Shown here: one piece after another, positions 1 through 11,219 of the stretch | How the letters are laid out: every line of letters starts with the position of its first letter | How positions within the stretch are numbered: position 1 is the stretch's first letter | Assembly: GCA_963457665.1 (NCBI GenBank) | Contig: OY735206.1 | Span: 55,877,984 to 55,941,983, forward strand | From: Thysanoteuthis rhombus | Lineage: Eukaryota; Mollusca; Cephalopoda; Oegopsida; Thysanoteuthidae | Direction: 5' to 3' | DNA: 64,000 nucleotides | Notes under the pieces: generated by a model | Database searches by the model: none | What the model was told of the DNA's origin: nothing | The model's input: only the letters and a program-made list of their open reading frames with translations | Made by a program: the position numbers and the translations under genes

Positions 1-247
1 TTATATGAATATATACCAACCGGTCTTAGCAGCTAAGAATTTGTAAGAAGATTATTATTCAAAATTGTACGAATATGTGTTTGCAAGTAACTCTCTCTTT
101 CCCTCTCTTACAAGCTCTCTTCCTATAAGTATATGTATAGACACATACACATGCATAAATACATACATAAATGTGTGTGCAACAATCGACATATACATGT
201 GTAGACATACACATACACATACACATATGGTATTACTCCTATGTATA

Positions 248-250
248 GGT

Positions 251-326
<76 letters not shown>
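248..326. repeat. (GT)n-(GA)n compound microsatellite
   Basis: Perfect GT dinucleotides run directly into perfect GA dinucleotides with no spacer. Short CA/TG-rich imperfect runs lie on the left side (about 130-250). The open frames across it encode only low-complexity peptide and are not genes. Confidence 0.97.
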
Positions 327-329
<3 letters not shown>

Positions 330-1620
330 TGTGGGTGTGTGAGTGAAAATTCACTGAGAAAATCATTGTTTTATGATGTTTCTTAAATGACTTATGGCGG
401 GGCATAAGGTGAAGTATATTGAAGAAGTGAGGTTTGAAAATCGCATCAGGTCTCTCTTTTAAGTGGGCAGACTTGAAAATCAGCTTTTAAAATCCTTCCC
501 AGCATTAAAGCTGTGATTTCTGACATCCTTGGAAATATGAAACTAGATCATTTATGTGGTTGAAAAGGTGATTTCATTATGAATCACTAAAAGAATTGCT
601 ATCTTTTGAATGAAGCAAATGAGAAATGCGAGACTGAGACGAGTTGAAGGAGGAAGTTGTTGGCAATAGGAGACATTGATCATATTTGACAGATGGAAAT
701 TACCGGAAGACAGTAGCAAGTGACCAACGCCATGTCATCATTCAATTACGAAATTATTTATTCATCGAATGTATAATATTCCATAATACACTTTCATATT
801 TACTGTTTTTTTTGGGTTATAAACTTGCTTAAGAAACCAAAGTTATATAGTTATATTTTGGCAAAGCTTTTTAGTGGGAGCCAATGTTATTGATTGAAAT
901 GCGATAAGTTTTGACCAGTTTTCTGCAGAGCACATACTGAAACAATTTGTAGGCTATAAGAATTATCAAATGAAAAGAAAAGAAAATTCGCCTACATGAT
1001 TTTAACATCAAGTTTTTTTTTCACATGTGGCGTGCCCTAAAGTAAGTCTCATATTTGTCTTCATTATCAGCAAGTAGAAATCCAGTTAACAGAGTGGCCC
1101 TCAGGATGAAAAAGAAAAAGGCCAATAACCAAATGAATAGAAAAAAAATTGTTAAATTGATAGAGGAATAAGAACCAAAAATAATTGCAGTAACAGAAAA
1201 AGTAGAAAAATCATAGTTATCGATTTGAGAGCGGGAAAATTAATTGGCAAAAAAACTGACTCATTTTCTATATCTATACTAAATTGGTAAAAATATTATT
1301 CATTAGAGATGAAAAGAGAAGATTAGATTCTATTTAATTAAAAAATCATGAAATAGATAAATTGGAAATTTGTCACGGGTATATAATTATGAAAGTAAAA
1401 TGAACAACTTGATGGATGAGTAGATAAACAAGATGAATAGACAGAGTGATGATTGATAAGTCTAAATACAATAACTAGATGCCAGCAAAGATTTGTTTAG
1501 GCTAGAAAAGAAGAGGAAATCAGCTGATTCAAATGTACAACTCAATACATAGGTCGATTGTAGGTTTTGTTTCATTACAGTGTCAGCAAAGGTTTGGCAA
1601 AACAAAAGAAATAAATTGAT
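327..1620. other. AT-rich stretch without recognisable feature
   Basis: No open frame of useful length, no splice-bounded exon and no repeat that recurs elsewhere in this window was recognised. The stretch has many A-rich runs (for example around 1080-1460). Confidence 0.5.
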
Positions 1621-1649
1621 TTTTTTATGTATGTCATTTTTGGAGTCAA

Positions 1650-1935
1650 CTGTGCTTGTCCTGGTTGACTTTTTTAACCCAACATTTTGGCTGTCATTCC
1701 CTACAGTCGTCTTCAGGTGACGGGTGGGATTATTTTTAATCGTCGAGACGGTGGGGACATGTCTCGATGAGCGTTTGGAAATGTTCGCATTCTACTGTCG
1801 ATTATCGGGCGTGGTTGATTTTTTTGTTTCGACAGTTTTAGCTGTAATCGATATCACATAACCGTGACTGTCAAGAGTTGATGTCATACGGAGGCGGATA
1901 TCAGTCGGACATGGTCAGTTGTATTTTCTTTGTGC
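1650..1935. other. Unclassified GC-richer block
   Basis: About 290 bp with clearly more G and C than either flank and many CpG dinucleotides. The motif GTCGTCTTCAGGTGACGGG near its left end resembles the 'CCTGAAGA...GAAACGTTGGG' type of sequence common in animal dispersed repeats, including some Penelope-like elements, but no protein motif is visible and there is no second copy here. It could be a repeat relic or a short unique conserved segment. Confidence 0.25.
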
Positions 1936-2137
1936 TTGAAACCAGAGGCAGGTCACTAGTATCATTGTTCCAAGAAAAATGATAACACAAGGAATAGACC
2001 TTGTGGAAATCAATGCTTTGGGCTGATTGGTGTGAAGGTAGAAATTTTCAATTATTTTCATTTATCAAACCTAACTTAATATTTTTTGTAAGTTTAAGAT
2101 CGAATTTACTCATTTATATACTTTTTATCTGTGTCCT

Positions 2138-2733
2138 TGATTTTGATCCTAAAAACACTAAAATCAAAATCGAAGACACAGAACTGTATAAAGTAGGTCA
2201 CTTCATCTACGTATGACAACAAATCTCCACGAAACCCTCAAAAGAAAAAGGAAATCAAGTGAAGCATCACTTTAGGGTGTGAGATCAACATTCAAAAATA
2301 AGAAGATCCCATTGATCCTAAAAAAAAGGTGTATAACCAATGCATCCTCCAAATAGTCACTTATGGAGCTGAAACATGGAACCTAACCAAGAGATAGATC
2401 AGCATATTGAGAAACATGCTTGGCCTCACATGGAGAGATCACAAAAAAGTACAGTACATCCGGGAAAAGACAAGAGTCAGTGACATCATAGAATCATTAG
2501 AAAAATTTAATGGAAGTGGGCTGGTCATGTTGCGAGAATGAAGGGCAACCGATGGACATCAATACTCACGACATGGATCCCCCGAGATCACATGCAGGAC
2601 CGACGCCGACAGAATATTAGATGGAGGGACGAACTAGACGAATTCAGAAAGTACTGGCTCCGCACTGCCTATGATAGAGGAGTGTGGCAAATCCTGGGGA
2701 AGGTCCAAGTCCAATGACGAACGTTGAAAGACC
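2138..2733 (+). mobile_element. RTE-clade LINE, 5'-truncated copy 1
   Basis: This is the 3' part of an RTE-type reverse transcriptase ORF2. The first readable block (about 2155-2214) gives NTKIKIEDTELYKVGHFIYV, which matches the region just after the RT palm domain. It is followed by the conserved tail: NQCILQIVTYGAETWNLTK, then KWAGHVARM, NRWTSILTTW, RWRDELDEFRKYWL and WQILGKVQV. RTE elements are known to have very short 3' UTRs ending in a short tandem repeat, and this copy passes directly into (ATG)n. Several frame changes and in-frame stops show it is dead. Ten other copies of the family lie in this window. Confidence 0.9.
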
Positions 2734-2787
<54 letters not shown>

Positions 2788-2822
2788 GGTGGTGGTGGTG
2801 ATGATGATGATGATGATGATGA
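2734..2822. repeat. (ATG)n-(GTG)n-(ATG)n tail of RTE copy 1
   Basis: Three blocks of trinucleotides, roughly 13 ATG, 9 GTG and 7 ATG units, start exactly where the RTE 3' end stops. The position and unit match the ends of the other RTE copies (seen as (ATC)n in minus-strand copies). The tract is best read as an expanded and partly converted retrotransposon tail. Confidence 0.9.
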
Positions 2823-2989
2823 CGACGACATTTTTTCCTAGTATTTCATACCATTCATTTATTTTAGCTAAAATATGGATGGCAACTGAAGAATTCAATT
2901 TTAACAAAGAAATGGTCCAATTGGCTGAATTGTGCAGACGCAATGAGAAAAATCACGTGCATCCTGACACAAAGACGAATTTTATATGA

Positions 2990-4585
2990 TATAGAATAGG
3001 GAAATGTATGACACAAATTTAGGAAAAATGAGAATTCGCCCCAGGGGCACCAACCACTTCACCTGGGCTACCGTTGGGGGAATCGATGAAGAAATCCAGG
3101 AAGCATCGAAACTAGATGGGACAATGCGAATCCTGTAAGGAGACACATCATTTCTGGAAGTTATGTAGCTATTTGATATAAAGTGTAGAAACTATAGGAA
3201 AGAGACGGACGCCAACAAAGAAAAATGAATGATTTTCGAAGACAAAAATCTGAAGCAAGTTGACCAACAGTAAACGTACGTGATTTCCAAATCAGTAAGT
3301 GTTTGACGGATTATCACGTCGAATGACAAAATTAAATAACAGATTATAAACTGCAGCATCCGTCATCTTCCATCCTCAAAGTGCTGATTCTTTTGTTACC
3401 AAACAGAACCGAATAATAACAAAACAAAATATTTCAACTGATTTGAAAATGATGTTCACATAAATACTTTTCAGCAAAGGCATGGTGAGAGAAAAAAGAC
3501 ATGAAACCACCTCAATTCCACAACCAGAGCGACCCCGTTCTCCACAACTTCTACAATTGGGGACTGGCAAGTGTATCGACCGAATATTCAACGTTTCTCT
3601 CCATTCCCTATACGAGGGTCCGACCAGCAAAATCACTAAGCCTCTCAGCCCTCCTCCCCCACCAAATCCGTTATACAGGTTTCGAATGCAGTTTCTCATG
3701 TTGGACATTGCATCAATGTATAGTAAGCACTCTTAGTCTAGTAAAAAGGCAAATCAGTTACAGAAAGAATATATTGCACCAGAGTCCAGTTTTCAGTATG
3801 ACCCATCTTGAAAACATTCTTTGAGATCTTATCTTCTGGGATTGAAGACAAATCATTTACAGCATTGGATGGCGATTAGGCCAAAGAGCCTAAAATACTT
3901 CTACATTTCTGCAAGGGTCTATACTGCAAGGATCCGATTTCTGTTTATTTTCCACGCGTTTATATATTTGTTGCGACAGCGCAGCAAAAACAGCACATTT
4001 TAGAGGATTTTTTTTGTTAGGTCAATACGTTTATGAATAAAATAGGATTACCTTCAATGACAGGGTTTTGATGGTATTGCTCTTACAAAAATTTCACTAA
4101 AATATGATAAAAAGGCAACAAGACATGTCACGCATAAAAAAATAGTTTAGTCTTTTTTTTTCTTAAATGTTTGTTGATTAAGATAAAAGCATTATTTCTC
4201 AATCGATTCTTAATATTTGAAAGTGCCAATTTTTATCATTCTCAATTAATATTCCATGACGGAACTTGCAAACTGAAATCGATTATTTCTTCTTTGTTTT
4301 TGCAGATTTGATTCAATAAAATATCTCAGGGAAAACAACTCCAAAAAGATTCAAAATTTGAGGTGGAAATTCATAACCCTTCAAGAAATTTGCATTTTTG
4401 AAACATAGTTTTAGATCCATTTTTATCATTGCATTTGAGTTAATTGATTCGAATTGATCAGTTTCCTCTTATCATTCACCCAATCAAATAACATTTTAAA
4501 ACAGTTTAAGCTGATTGTCGCGGGTTATACTTCATGTTGACATTTTTGAAGCTTGTTCTTCCAAGTCTAGATGACTATTCAACTT
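2990..4585. other. AT-rich stretch, no supported gene
   Basis: Overlapping open frames around 3376-3824 exist on both strands, but none resembles a known family and all look like chance frames. No dispersed family seen elsewhere in the window was recognised here. Confidence 0.45.
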
Positions 4586-4589
4586 TCTT

Positions 4590-4735
4590 TATAAAAATTC
4601 TTTCCAGGAACAACCAAAACAAAGCTGTCACCTCAACTTCCAACATCGGTTTCTCCAGTTTTCAAGTCGGTCTTGCTGACTGGCTATTTATGCTTCACGC
4701 GTACAGGCCGCTCAAATGGAGTTAAAGCACTGAAA
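4590..4735 (+). repeat. Dispersed repeat family C, copy 1
   Basis: This block matches 28870-28985 closely (shared CAGTTTTCAA and GCTGTCACC-type blocks and the following GGTCT.GCTGA..GGCTAT) and matches 13755-13855 in its right half (GCTGACTGGC, then CAGGCCGCTC). Element class is unknown; no coding capacity or tRNA-like boxes were seen. Confidence 0.6.
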
Positions 4736-4739
4736 CTTC

Positions 4740-5200
4740 GAAGACTTTTTCATGAGGAAAAGTGTTTTTTGTTCTTGTTTTTTTTTGTTGTGACTGAGCA
4801 GACCTGTTGTTTGCATGCTTATATTGTCTCTCTTGCTCTTTTCCCATTTTTTCACTTCACTCATATCGCGATCATTCTCTTTTTCTTTTCTATGTTTCCT
4901 ACTCTGATAATTTCTACAAGTTGAAAAATTTCGTTTTATTTTCTCTCATTATTTTCTCCATTCCTCGTTTTCTACAATCCTCGCCCCTCTTTTTTCTATT
5001 AGTATTTACTGTTTTCTTTTACTTTCTCCTCATCATTCATTATTTCTCCTTCATCTTCAAATCCATATTTTTCTTCTTTCTCCAGCTCCGCTTATTTTCT
5101 TAGAAATTAATTTTCTTGGAAATTAATTTTCTTAGTAATTAATTTTCTTTTCTCACATGCCGTTTTTTTTTTCTCTTCAAAATGCTCAGGTCGTTTCCCC
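4740..5200 (+). repeat. Pyrimidine-rich tract with a short tandem repeat
   Basis: The plus strand is almost entirely T and C, giving long Phe/Leu/Ser frames of no meaning. Near its right end (about 5102-5147) a 15-16 bp unit of the form AATTAATTTTCTTAG is repeated three times with small changes. Confidence 0.8.
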
Positions 5201-5239
5201 ATTCTACGACTGTTGAGAAGGCAGCACAGATCAGATATA

Positions 5240-5340
5240 AAGAAAATGCCAACCTGCAAGATTTGAACTTGCATCTCTCATTCCTGGGTTCCTGTCTTAA
5301 CCATGAACCCGCAGGGGCTTCACCACTAACCATTGCTCAA
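5240..5340 (-). repeat. tRNA-derived SINE-like fragment
   Basis: Read on the minus strand, a TGGTTAGTGGTGAAGCC-like stretch is followed about 45 bp later by GCAAGTTCAAATCTTGC, spaced like the A and B boxes of a tRNA-type polymerase III promoter. The ends do not form an acceptor stem, so this is not a functional tRNA gene. The repeat body is not identified. Confidence 0.4.
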
Positions 5341-5727
5341 TAAGCCATGTATTTAATGTCCAAATTACTTTTTTCCTTTGCTCTCTGGTACACAACTTTG
5401 CTAGTTCTGTATTTCTTATTTCCGATTTTCCCCGCTCACTTTATAGCTTTGCAATAACCAGACGAAAAATCAGCTGAAATCCCAGGCGAATACTTACGGG
5501 TGGGTATTTCCAGATTCTTCCTGTGCAAGGCTTAAATGGAACCTTTCACCCTGATAAGAGACCAAAACTGTAATATGGATATCTTTATTTCATAGCTCCA
5601 GCTACAGTGCACCACATTGGCAGACTTAGAGGTCTCTCGATCGATAGATTCAAGGCAATCAGATCTTCAATATCAGGGAGAACAGGAATGCAGACTCCAC
5701 TATCACAATCTTTAATACTAGTACGAC

Positions 5728-5728
5728 T

Positions 5729-5771
<43 letters not shown>

Positions 5772-5806
5772 CCACCACCACCACCACCACCATCTTCATC
5801 ATCATC
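5728..5806. repeat. (ATC)n-(ACC)n-(ATC)n microsatellite without flanking LINE
   Basis: This has the same compound architecture as the RTE tail at 2734-2822 but in the other orientation, and no RTE sequence is recognisable on either side. It may be an orphaned RTE tail whose element has decayed, or an independent microsatellite. Confidence 0.9.
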
Positions 5807-6019
5807 ATTTATTTTTTTATTTATCTATTCATTTTTAATTTTCAAAGACTAATAAGCAAGAATACATGCTCCAGGGTCCTATAAGTTTCCGAAATGATAA
5901 GGTGACTATGGCTCTTGCAGTCCTTGAGTTAAGCTGAGACAGGCGTACGGATATACTTTTGGTTATTGTGAGTAATAATGGATTTTTAGGTAAACATATA
6001 TACTGTTGGACGTATAATA

Positions 6020-6425
6020 AACGACCAATCTACCATAAAATGCTTCCACCCCATTAAAAACTTGAAATGTGTTGGAATCCCCCCAAACTAAACTTCATAA
6101 AACATACTTTTTGCCTCATTTGTACACACAGAAAACTGGATATATGTTGTGTGGTTCATGAGTTTAGATAACACAGACAGACGGACTGACATTGGATGAA
6201 ATATAGCAATAGTACATTCCAAGTAGGTGTGATACATTCGGTTACAAAATAAGTGACCAATCCAGCATGACACTTACTCTTGCAAATTGTTTTCCCACCC
6301 TAGACAATTTGAAAATCGGTTGAATTTTCACTACCTTGCTGTTGGATCCCATTTGTTCACCAAGAACATACCATGGAAATAGTTGTGTTGTTCCTGAGTT
6401 TAACTCACACAGATAGATATTTGAA
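6020..6425 (+). repeat. Dispersed repeat family F, two diverged tandem copies
   Basis: The blocks at about 6020-6190 and 6245-6425 align: GACCAATC near the left, a TTGAAA..GTTGGA-like centre, then GTTGTGT.GTTC.TGAGTTTA and a CACAGA(C/T)AGA end. Similar endings occur at 10715-10870 and 34840-34945. The class is unknown; the dispersed copies suggest a SINE or a short non-autonomous element. Confidence 0.55.
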
Positions 6426-6724
6426 AGATGCAGAAAGAGGGAATTGGTCTATTCTCCTTTGGACAACAGTGAAACATTGAGAAATCTAATCTGAGCTACA
6501 TTTCAAGAGCACGACTCATGTTTAAGGTTGCTAAATTAGCCATTTTTTGGGTTTGAACTGACTGAAAATTTTGAGTTTGTCGAGGAAATTCTAGGATAGC
6601 TAATTGAATCTGGAAACAATATTTATGAGTAATTTGTTTGGCGGGTTCTTCGTATATATGTACTTCATTTGTTAAAGTGGGATTTAAATGAGTACACACA
6701 CGCACACACACACACGCACTCACG

Positions 6725-6727
<3 letters not shown>

Positions 6728-6777
<50 letters not shown>
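6728..6777. repeat. (TA)n microsatellite
   Basis: Perfect TA dinucleotides, preceded by a short CA-rich run at about 6695-6725. Confidence 0.97.
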
Positions 6778-6904
6778 CATTTTAGTAATGAAGTTGGGTG
6801 GATATGGGAGAACAGTTTTGATTATAAATATCAAACCATACTTGGTTACATTGCCCTTTTCCCATATGGATAGGATGTATGTAAATATGTTGAAATGGCA
6901 TTCT

Positions 6905-7765
6905 TCATCATCAGTCTCTCAACTTCCGTCGTCGGACATGGTCGTGGGGGTCGCAGAGTCGGTACTTCCTAACTTTGGCTAACTCGTCTCTCCATCTAAT
7001 TCTCGGTGGACATCAGTTACGCATGTAATCTCTGGGGTTCTATGTCGTGAGAAGCGATGTCTATCGATATTTTAACATTTTTGCAACATGGCCAGCCATT
7101 AGCCTTTTAGTTTCCTTTTGGATTTTATAATGTACCAAACTCCTATCTCTTCCTGGATGTATTTGCTGTCTTGTGATCTCTCCATGTAAGGTTGAGCATC
7201 TATTTAATCACTGTCCCACCACAGCAATATTTAACACAAGGTCAGGCTTATTGTGGGAAGAAATAGGAGCAACCCTTCCAAATATGGCTCCAGCCGACGC
7301 GGCTACGGTTGAAAAGCGCATCATAATGGCTAGACAACCTCCGCCACGAAAGTGTCCACCAAGGGACCTGCTCCTTTAAGTGCAATGGAGCAGTGCTGCC
7401 CTGGGGAAACAGAGACCCTGCAGCTGGGCCGAGTAATAATGGGAGAGCCCAAGGACGAGTCCAAAGGCTCCCCGATGATCGTAGCAAGCACAGCCTCAGT
7501 AAAACCTCATTGGCTAACGCTTGCACCGGCGCACTCGGTCTTTGTGTCAACCAATACACAATCTCCAGCCCATTCGACGGGCAAGTGTCAGTAACTGCGC
7601 CTCGGGCTCTGCCGTGAAACAGATAGTACACTTTGATCCCGAAGACAAGGCCACAAAAAGGGGAGGTTGGGCTGAATGCTACGCAGTTTGTGGGTTTGTC
7701 TCTTGGTTGGATTCCATGTTTCAGTGACTATTGGGAGGATGCATCCGTTGCATAATTTTCTTTTA
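6905..7765 (-). mobile_element. RTE-clade LINE copy 2, interrupted
   Basis: Minus-strand RTE 3' sequence runs from a short ATC tail at about 6905 to 7198 (the zone encoding the RWRDEL / GHVA / TWRDH-type tail). It resumes at about 7673-7765 with the NQCI...TYGAETW zone. Compared with other copies, about 20 bp of the element are missing at the break and about 474 bp of unrelated GC-rich DNA are present instead. Confidence 0.8.
7199..7672. other. GC-rich insert of unknown nature inside RTE copy 2
   Basis: The segment is clearly richer in G and C than its surroundings and keeps several overlapping open frames, the longest on the minus strand (7248-7631, 127 codons). I do not recognise any protein family in any frame. 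Both edges are sharp against the RTE sequence; no target-site duplication is evident, and a GCAT-like microhomology is present at the joins. It could be a SINE or non-autonomous element, a piece of processed transcript, or filler DNA captured during repair. Confidence 0.55.
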
Positions 7766-7769
7766 AGAA

Positions 7770-9150
7770 AAAAATTTGATGGCCATAACAGTAGCCATTC
7801 TTTTAGTTTTACTAACACAGAGAAACAATAGACATTTGTTTTTTTTGTTTTTTACTATATTTAGTTAGGTTGAGTTCATGGCTTCTATGGGTTATGATAG
7901 ACGGTCGAGTAACTTCAAGGAAGTCTGCTGTTTCCTAATACCCTGGGATGATTATTTGATTGTTTTTGTTTTGGAGGAAATCATATCAAATGCAGTAATC
8001 ATGATAACAATGAAGGCACTGAGAGTAATACTGATAATTGATGCAGTTGACACCAAAAAGAACAATATTGAAACATAATGGTTGCTATGAAGTTGCATTA
8101 GCTCCCCGTTGAGAGGAAAATCATAGATACCCTGTTTAGTTGTAGGCAGACAAAAATCATTCTTTAGACAATTGATTTGAAAAATAAATATATGACGTAG
8201 TGGGGCGTAGAAAAATTCGTTGTTCTTTACGCACCCTGTCTGTTGTCCCTTTCCTTTTCATGCTATGAACTCATTGAAATTTGAAAGAACAATATTTTGG
8301 CATTTATAGAACTGTAGATTTTCCCTGCTGTTTAAAAACGCACACAAATCACAATTTAGGCAGGTTACATTTTTTTCTGTGGCAATTAAACTCTTCCTAC
8401 TTTAATAACTTGCATTATGCTAATGTTATTTAAAAAGGATAGTTACCTGTACACATTTGTCGATACAGTTATATGTTTAATCTTTTTTAAGTATAGTTAA
8501 GTATATATGTATAGTATATAAGTATAGTATATATGTTTAATCTTTTTTGCTCAAATATATTTAATTGATAGATACCAGCTTCATTCAGTCATAAAGAGGC
8601 ATGCATTTGTTCGTATAGCCTTAACATCTGAATATCAGTTGACGAGATACCTAACTAAAACAGTAAATACTTGGCAAGAACAATGATGGCAAACGCCGGA
8701 AAGTAGATGAGTTCTCTGCCCTTGATTATGTATTTAGCTGGCGTTTATTTTGATCGTTGGTCAATCTGATTAAGTAATTGAGACTGTTGAAAAGAGCGAC
8801 GGAAAACGGCAACGAATCATGTGATCGAAACGTAATGATTAAGGCAATATGTTGAGCGTTTTGTATATTGGTTTCAAGTTCCTTTGCCGATTGGTTAACT
8901 TAATTATTTATGTCCTTTTTAATAAGGTTTTTCAACATGATGACAAAGATAATACACGTGTGATGTGGGGAATTTCATCACCTCAAAATGGCAGTTCAAT
9001 TTCAAAATTTAGAAATTTAGAAATAGAGGTCTTTCCTCTCAATGAGATAGGATTGATGGGATGTTCATTGTCTTTTCATCCGTTTTAAAACCAAGAAAAA
9101 CACTTGCTTCATGAAGTTTCTATGTTGATATATCTTGTCATATGATACTA
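7770..9150. other. AT-rich stretch with one short duplication
   Basis: No gene is supported. At about 8469-8552 the block ATATGTTTAATCTTTTTT occurs twice about 58 bp apart, with GTATAGT-type short repeats between. Confidence 0.5.
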
Positions 9151-9159
9151 TGACACCAC

Positions 9160-9331
<172 letters not shown>

Positions 9332-9913
9332 TACCTATTTGTATATATGGTTTTACAGTGTAACTAGTATTCTCAAAGATGATATCATGAATTGGTCAGA
9401 ATGCAGTTGGGGATTACAACCGACACTATTTAATATTCACATGGAAAGGAGAAGAAAAAACGAGTCAAGTCTTTTTAAATACTTATCGATCCCTTTTGGT
9501 CAAATACGTTTTATGGGGTCACCGACGTGAGTGAGCCATATATTTAAAAAATAATGTGCAGTATTAAAAAAAACATTCATATCCAAAACATTATTATAAT
9601 ATCCTACATGAAATAACAAACTAAGAATTATAAGATAAAACAGAATATTGAGAACATAGCGTAATGGTAAGTGGTATTTGATCAACACAACTGGGGAGCC
9701 ATCTTAATACTACTGCTCTGTTTTTAAATCCCCTAATCTGTTACATAGGTGACAACTGATGATCGCAACAAGGAAGCTTTACTGAAAGTTTGATTTTGAA
9801 TCCAAACATGAGTCTTTTCTCTGTAATACCCCTTCTTGCTGCAGCTGCGGTGCCACCTGAACGGTACATCGTAGGAAAATGTTCCCATACCATTACGCAT
9901 CAGTAGCACCATA

Positions 9914-9916
<3 letters not shown>

Positions 9917-10008
<92 letters not shown>
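9917..10008. repeat. (GT)n-(TA)n microsatellite
   Basis: A short GT run passes directly into about 80 bp of perfect TA. Confidence 0.97.
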
Positions 10009-10010
<2 letters not shown>

Positions 10011-10126
10011 TGCTTCAACATAGAGGTGCACTCATCATTGTGTTAAAGAAAAAGGCCAAATAACTGCTTTCAACCCAAAGTCCCATCTCGTTTTTCTCAG
10101 TCTTTTTTCTCTCTTTCAACACGACA

Positions 10127-10201
<75 letters not shown>
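10127..10201. repeat. (TA)n microsatellite
   Basis: About 75 bp of perfect TA, only about 120 bp after the preceding TA tract. Confidence 0.97.
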
Positions 10202-10202
<1 letters not shown>

Positions 10203-10714
10203 GAATTTTTTTCCCCTAAAAAAAATTGTCATTAAAGTCAATTATCTCTCAATATCTATTAATGCAGTTTATATACTTTTTCGGTGGTGTCTATGTTCTC
10301 CACAGAATTAGATATCATGGTACTATGTGTGAATTTCCCTTCTGGGATCATCAGTTGTTTACCATGTAACTGTTTTTTTCATAGCAAACTGAAAATGTGT
10401 TATCACACCTGTCCGTAAAACACGTCGTTATTGTTTTAATAAAGAATTAATACTCTTAAAGGGATATAAAAAAAAGACTCTCTGAAAATAACTTTGCTGT
10501 ACAAATAGATACATACTTTGTTACATGTATCTAAGCGTGTTTTTTTGGTCTCTTCATTGCTGCCTTTCCTTATAAACTTTCTCTCTCTCACACTCACGCA
10601 ATGTGATCCCAGCCATGCACACAAACGCTGGCAGAGTCATTATACTATGTCACAATGTGCAAACGAAAAATTGTACATTTCAGGGAGAATTATTGTAAAT
10701 GAAGCAATCCCCTA

Positions 10715-10870
10715 AAATCATATTTGAAGAGGTAGTGGTCATCAAAAACTAATTTGCTGAAAAGCTCACCCCAGTAACATTGGTACACACATAAAATTTC
10801 ATGGATTTATTTGGTTTTTGTGGTAAGTGAATACATACAGATGGTCAGACGGGTGGACAGATAGACATTT
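10715..10870 (+). repeat. Dispersed repeat family F, copy
   Basis: It shares with 34840-34945 the blocks TTTCATGGATTT, GTTTTTGT, AAGTG.ATACA and CAGA...ACAG, and has the same order of blocks as 6020-6425. Confidence 0.5.
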
Positions 10871-11219
10871 GGTGAATAAGATGATAATTATAAAGTATAC
10901 GATAAAGACTGTTCGATTTAGACAAGTTCTTAACATAAGTGAAACGATACTATGGCTTGACTCAACGATCGGAATCCGTAGAGCTTTATTTAGGAAATGG
11001 GCGATTCAACGCTTTCTAACATCTTGCAACACTTCAGATCTCTGCTGTTTGGATTCATCGGATTTCTAATGAAATCCAAGTCAACATCGGTTTTCCTTGT
11101 TTAATTAAGATCTACATCAGAATATTTGAACATGTATTCGCCGTTCATTTTCTCTGTTGTTTCTAGTGCTGGTTTGATAAATGATAAAATCTACATGCGT
11201 ATTTCGATTCCCTGTTCTT

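Noticed and set aside
3376-3824. Overlapping open frames on both strands
   Set aside because: Overlap of three frames and no similarity to a known protein suggest local composition and not selection.
7248-7631. 127-codon frame in the GC-rich insert as a real gene
   Set aside because: Equally long frames exist on the other strand of the same segment, and no family is recognised; high GC alone explains few stops.
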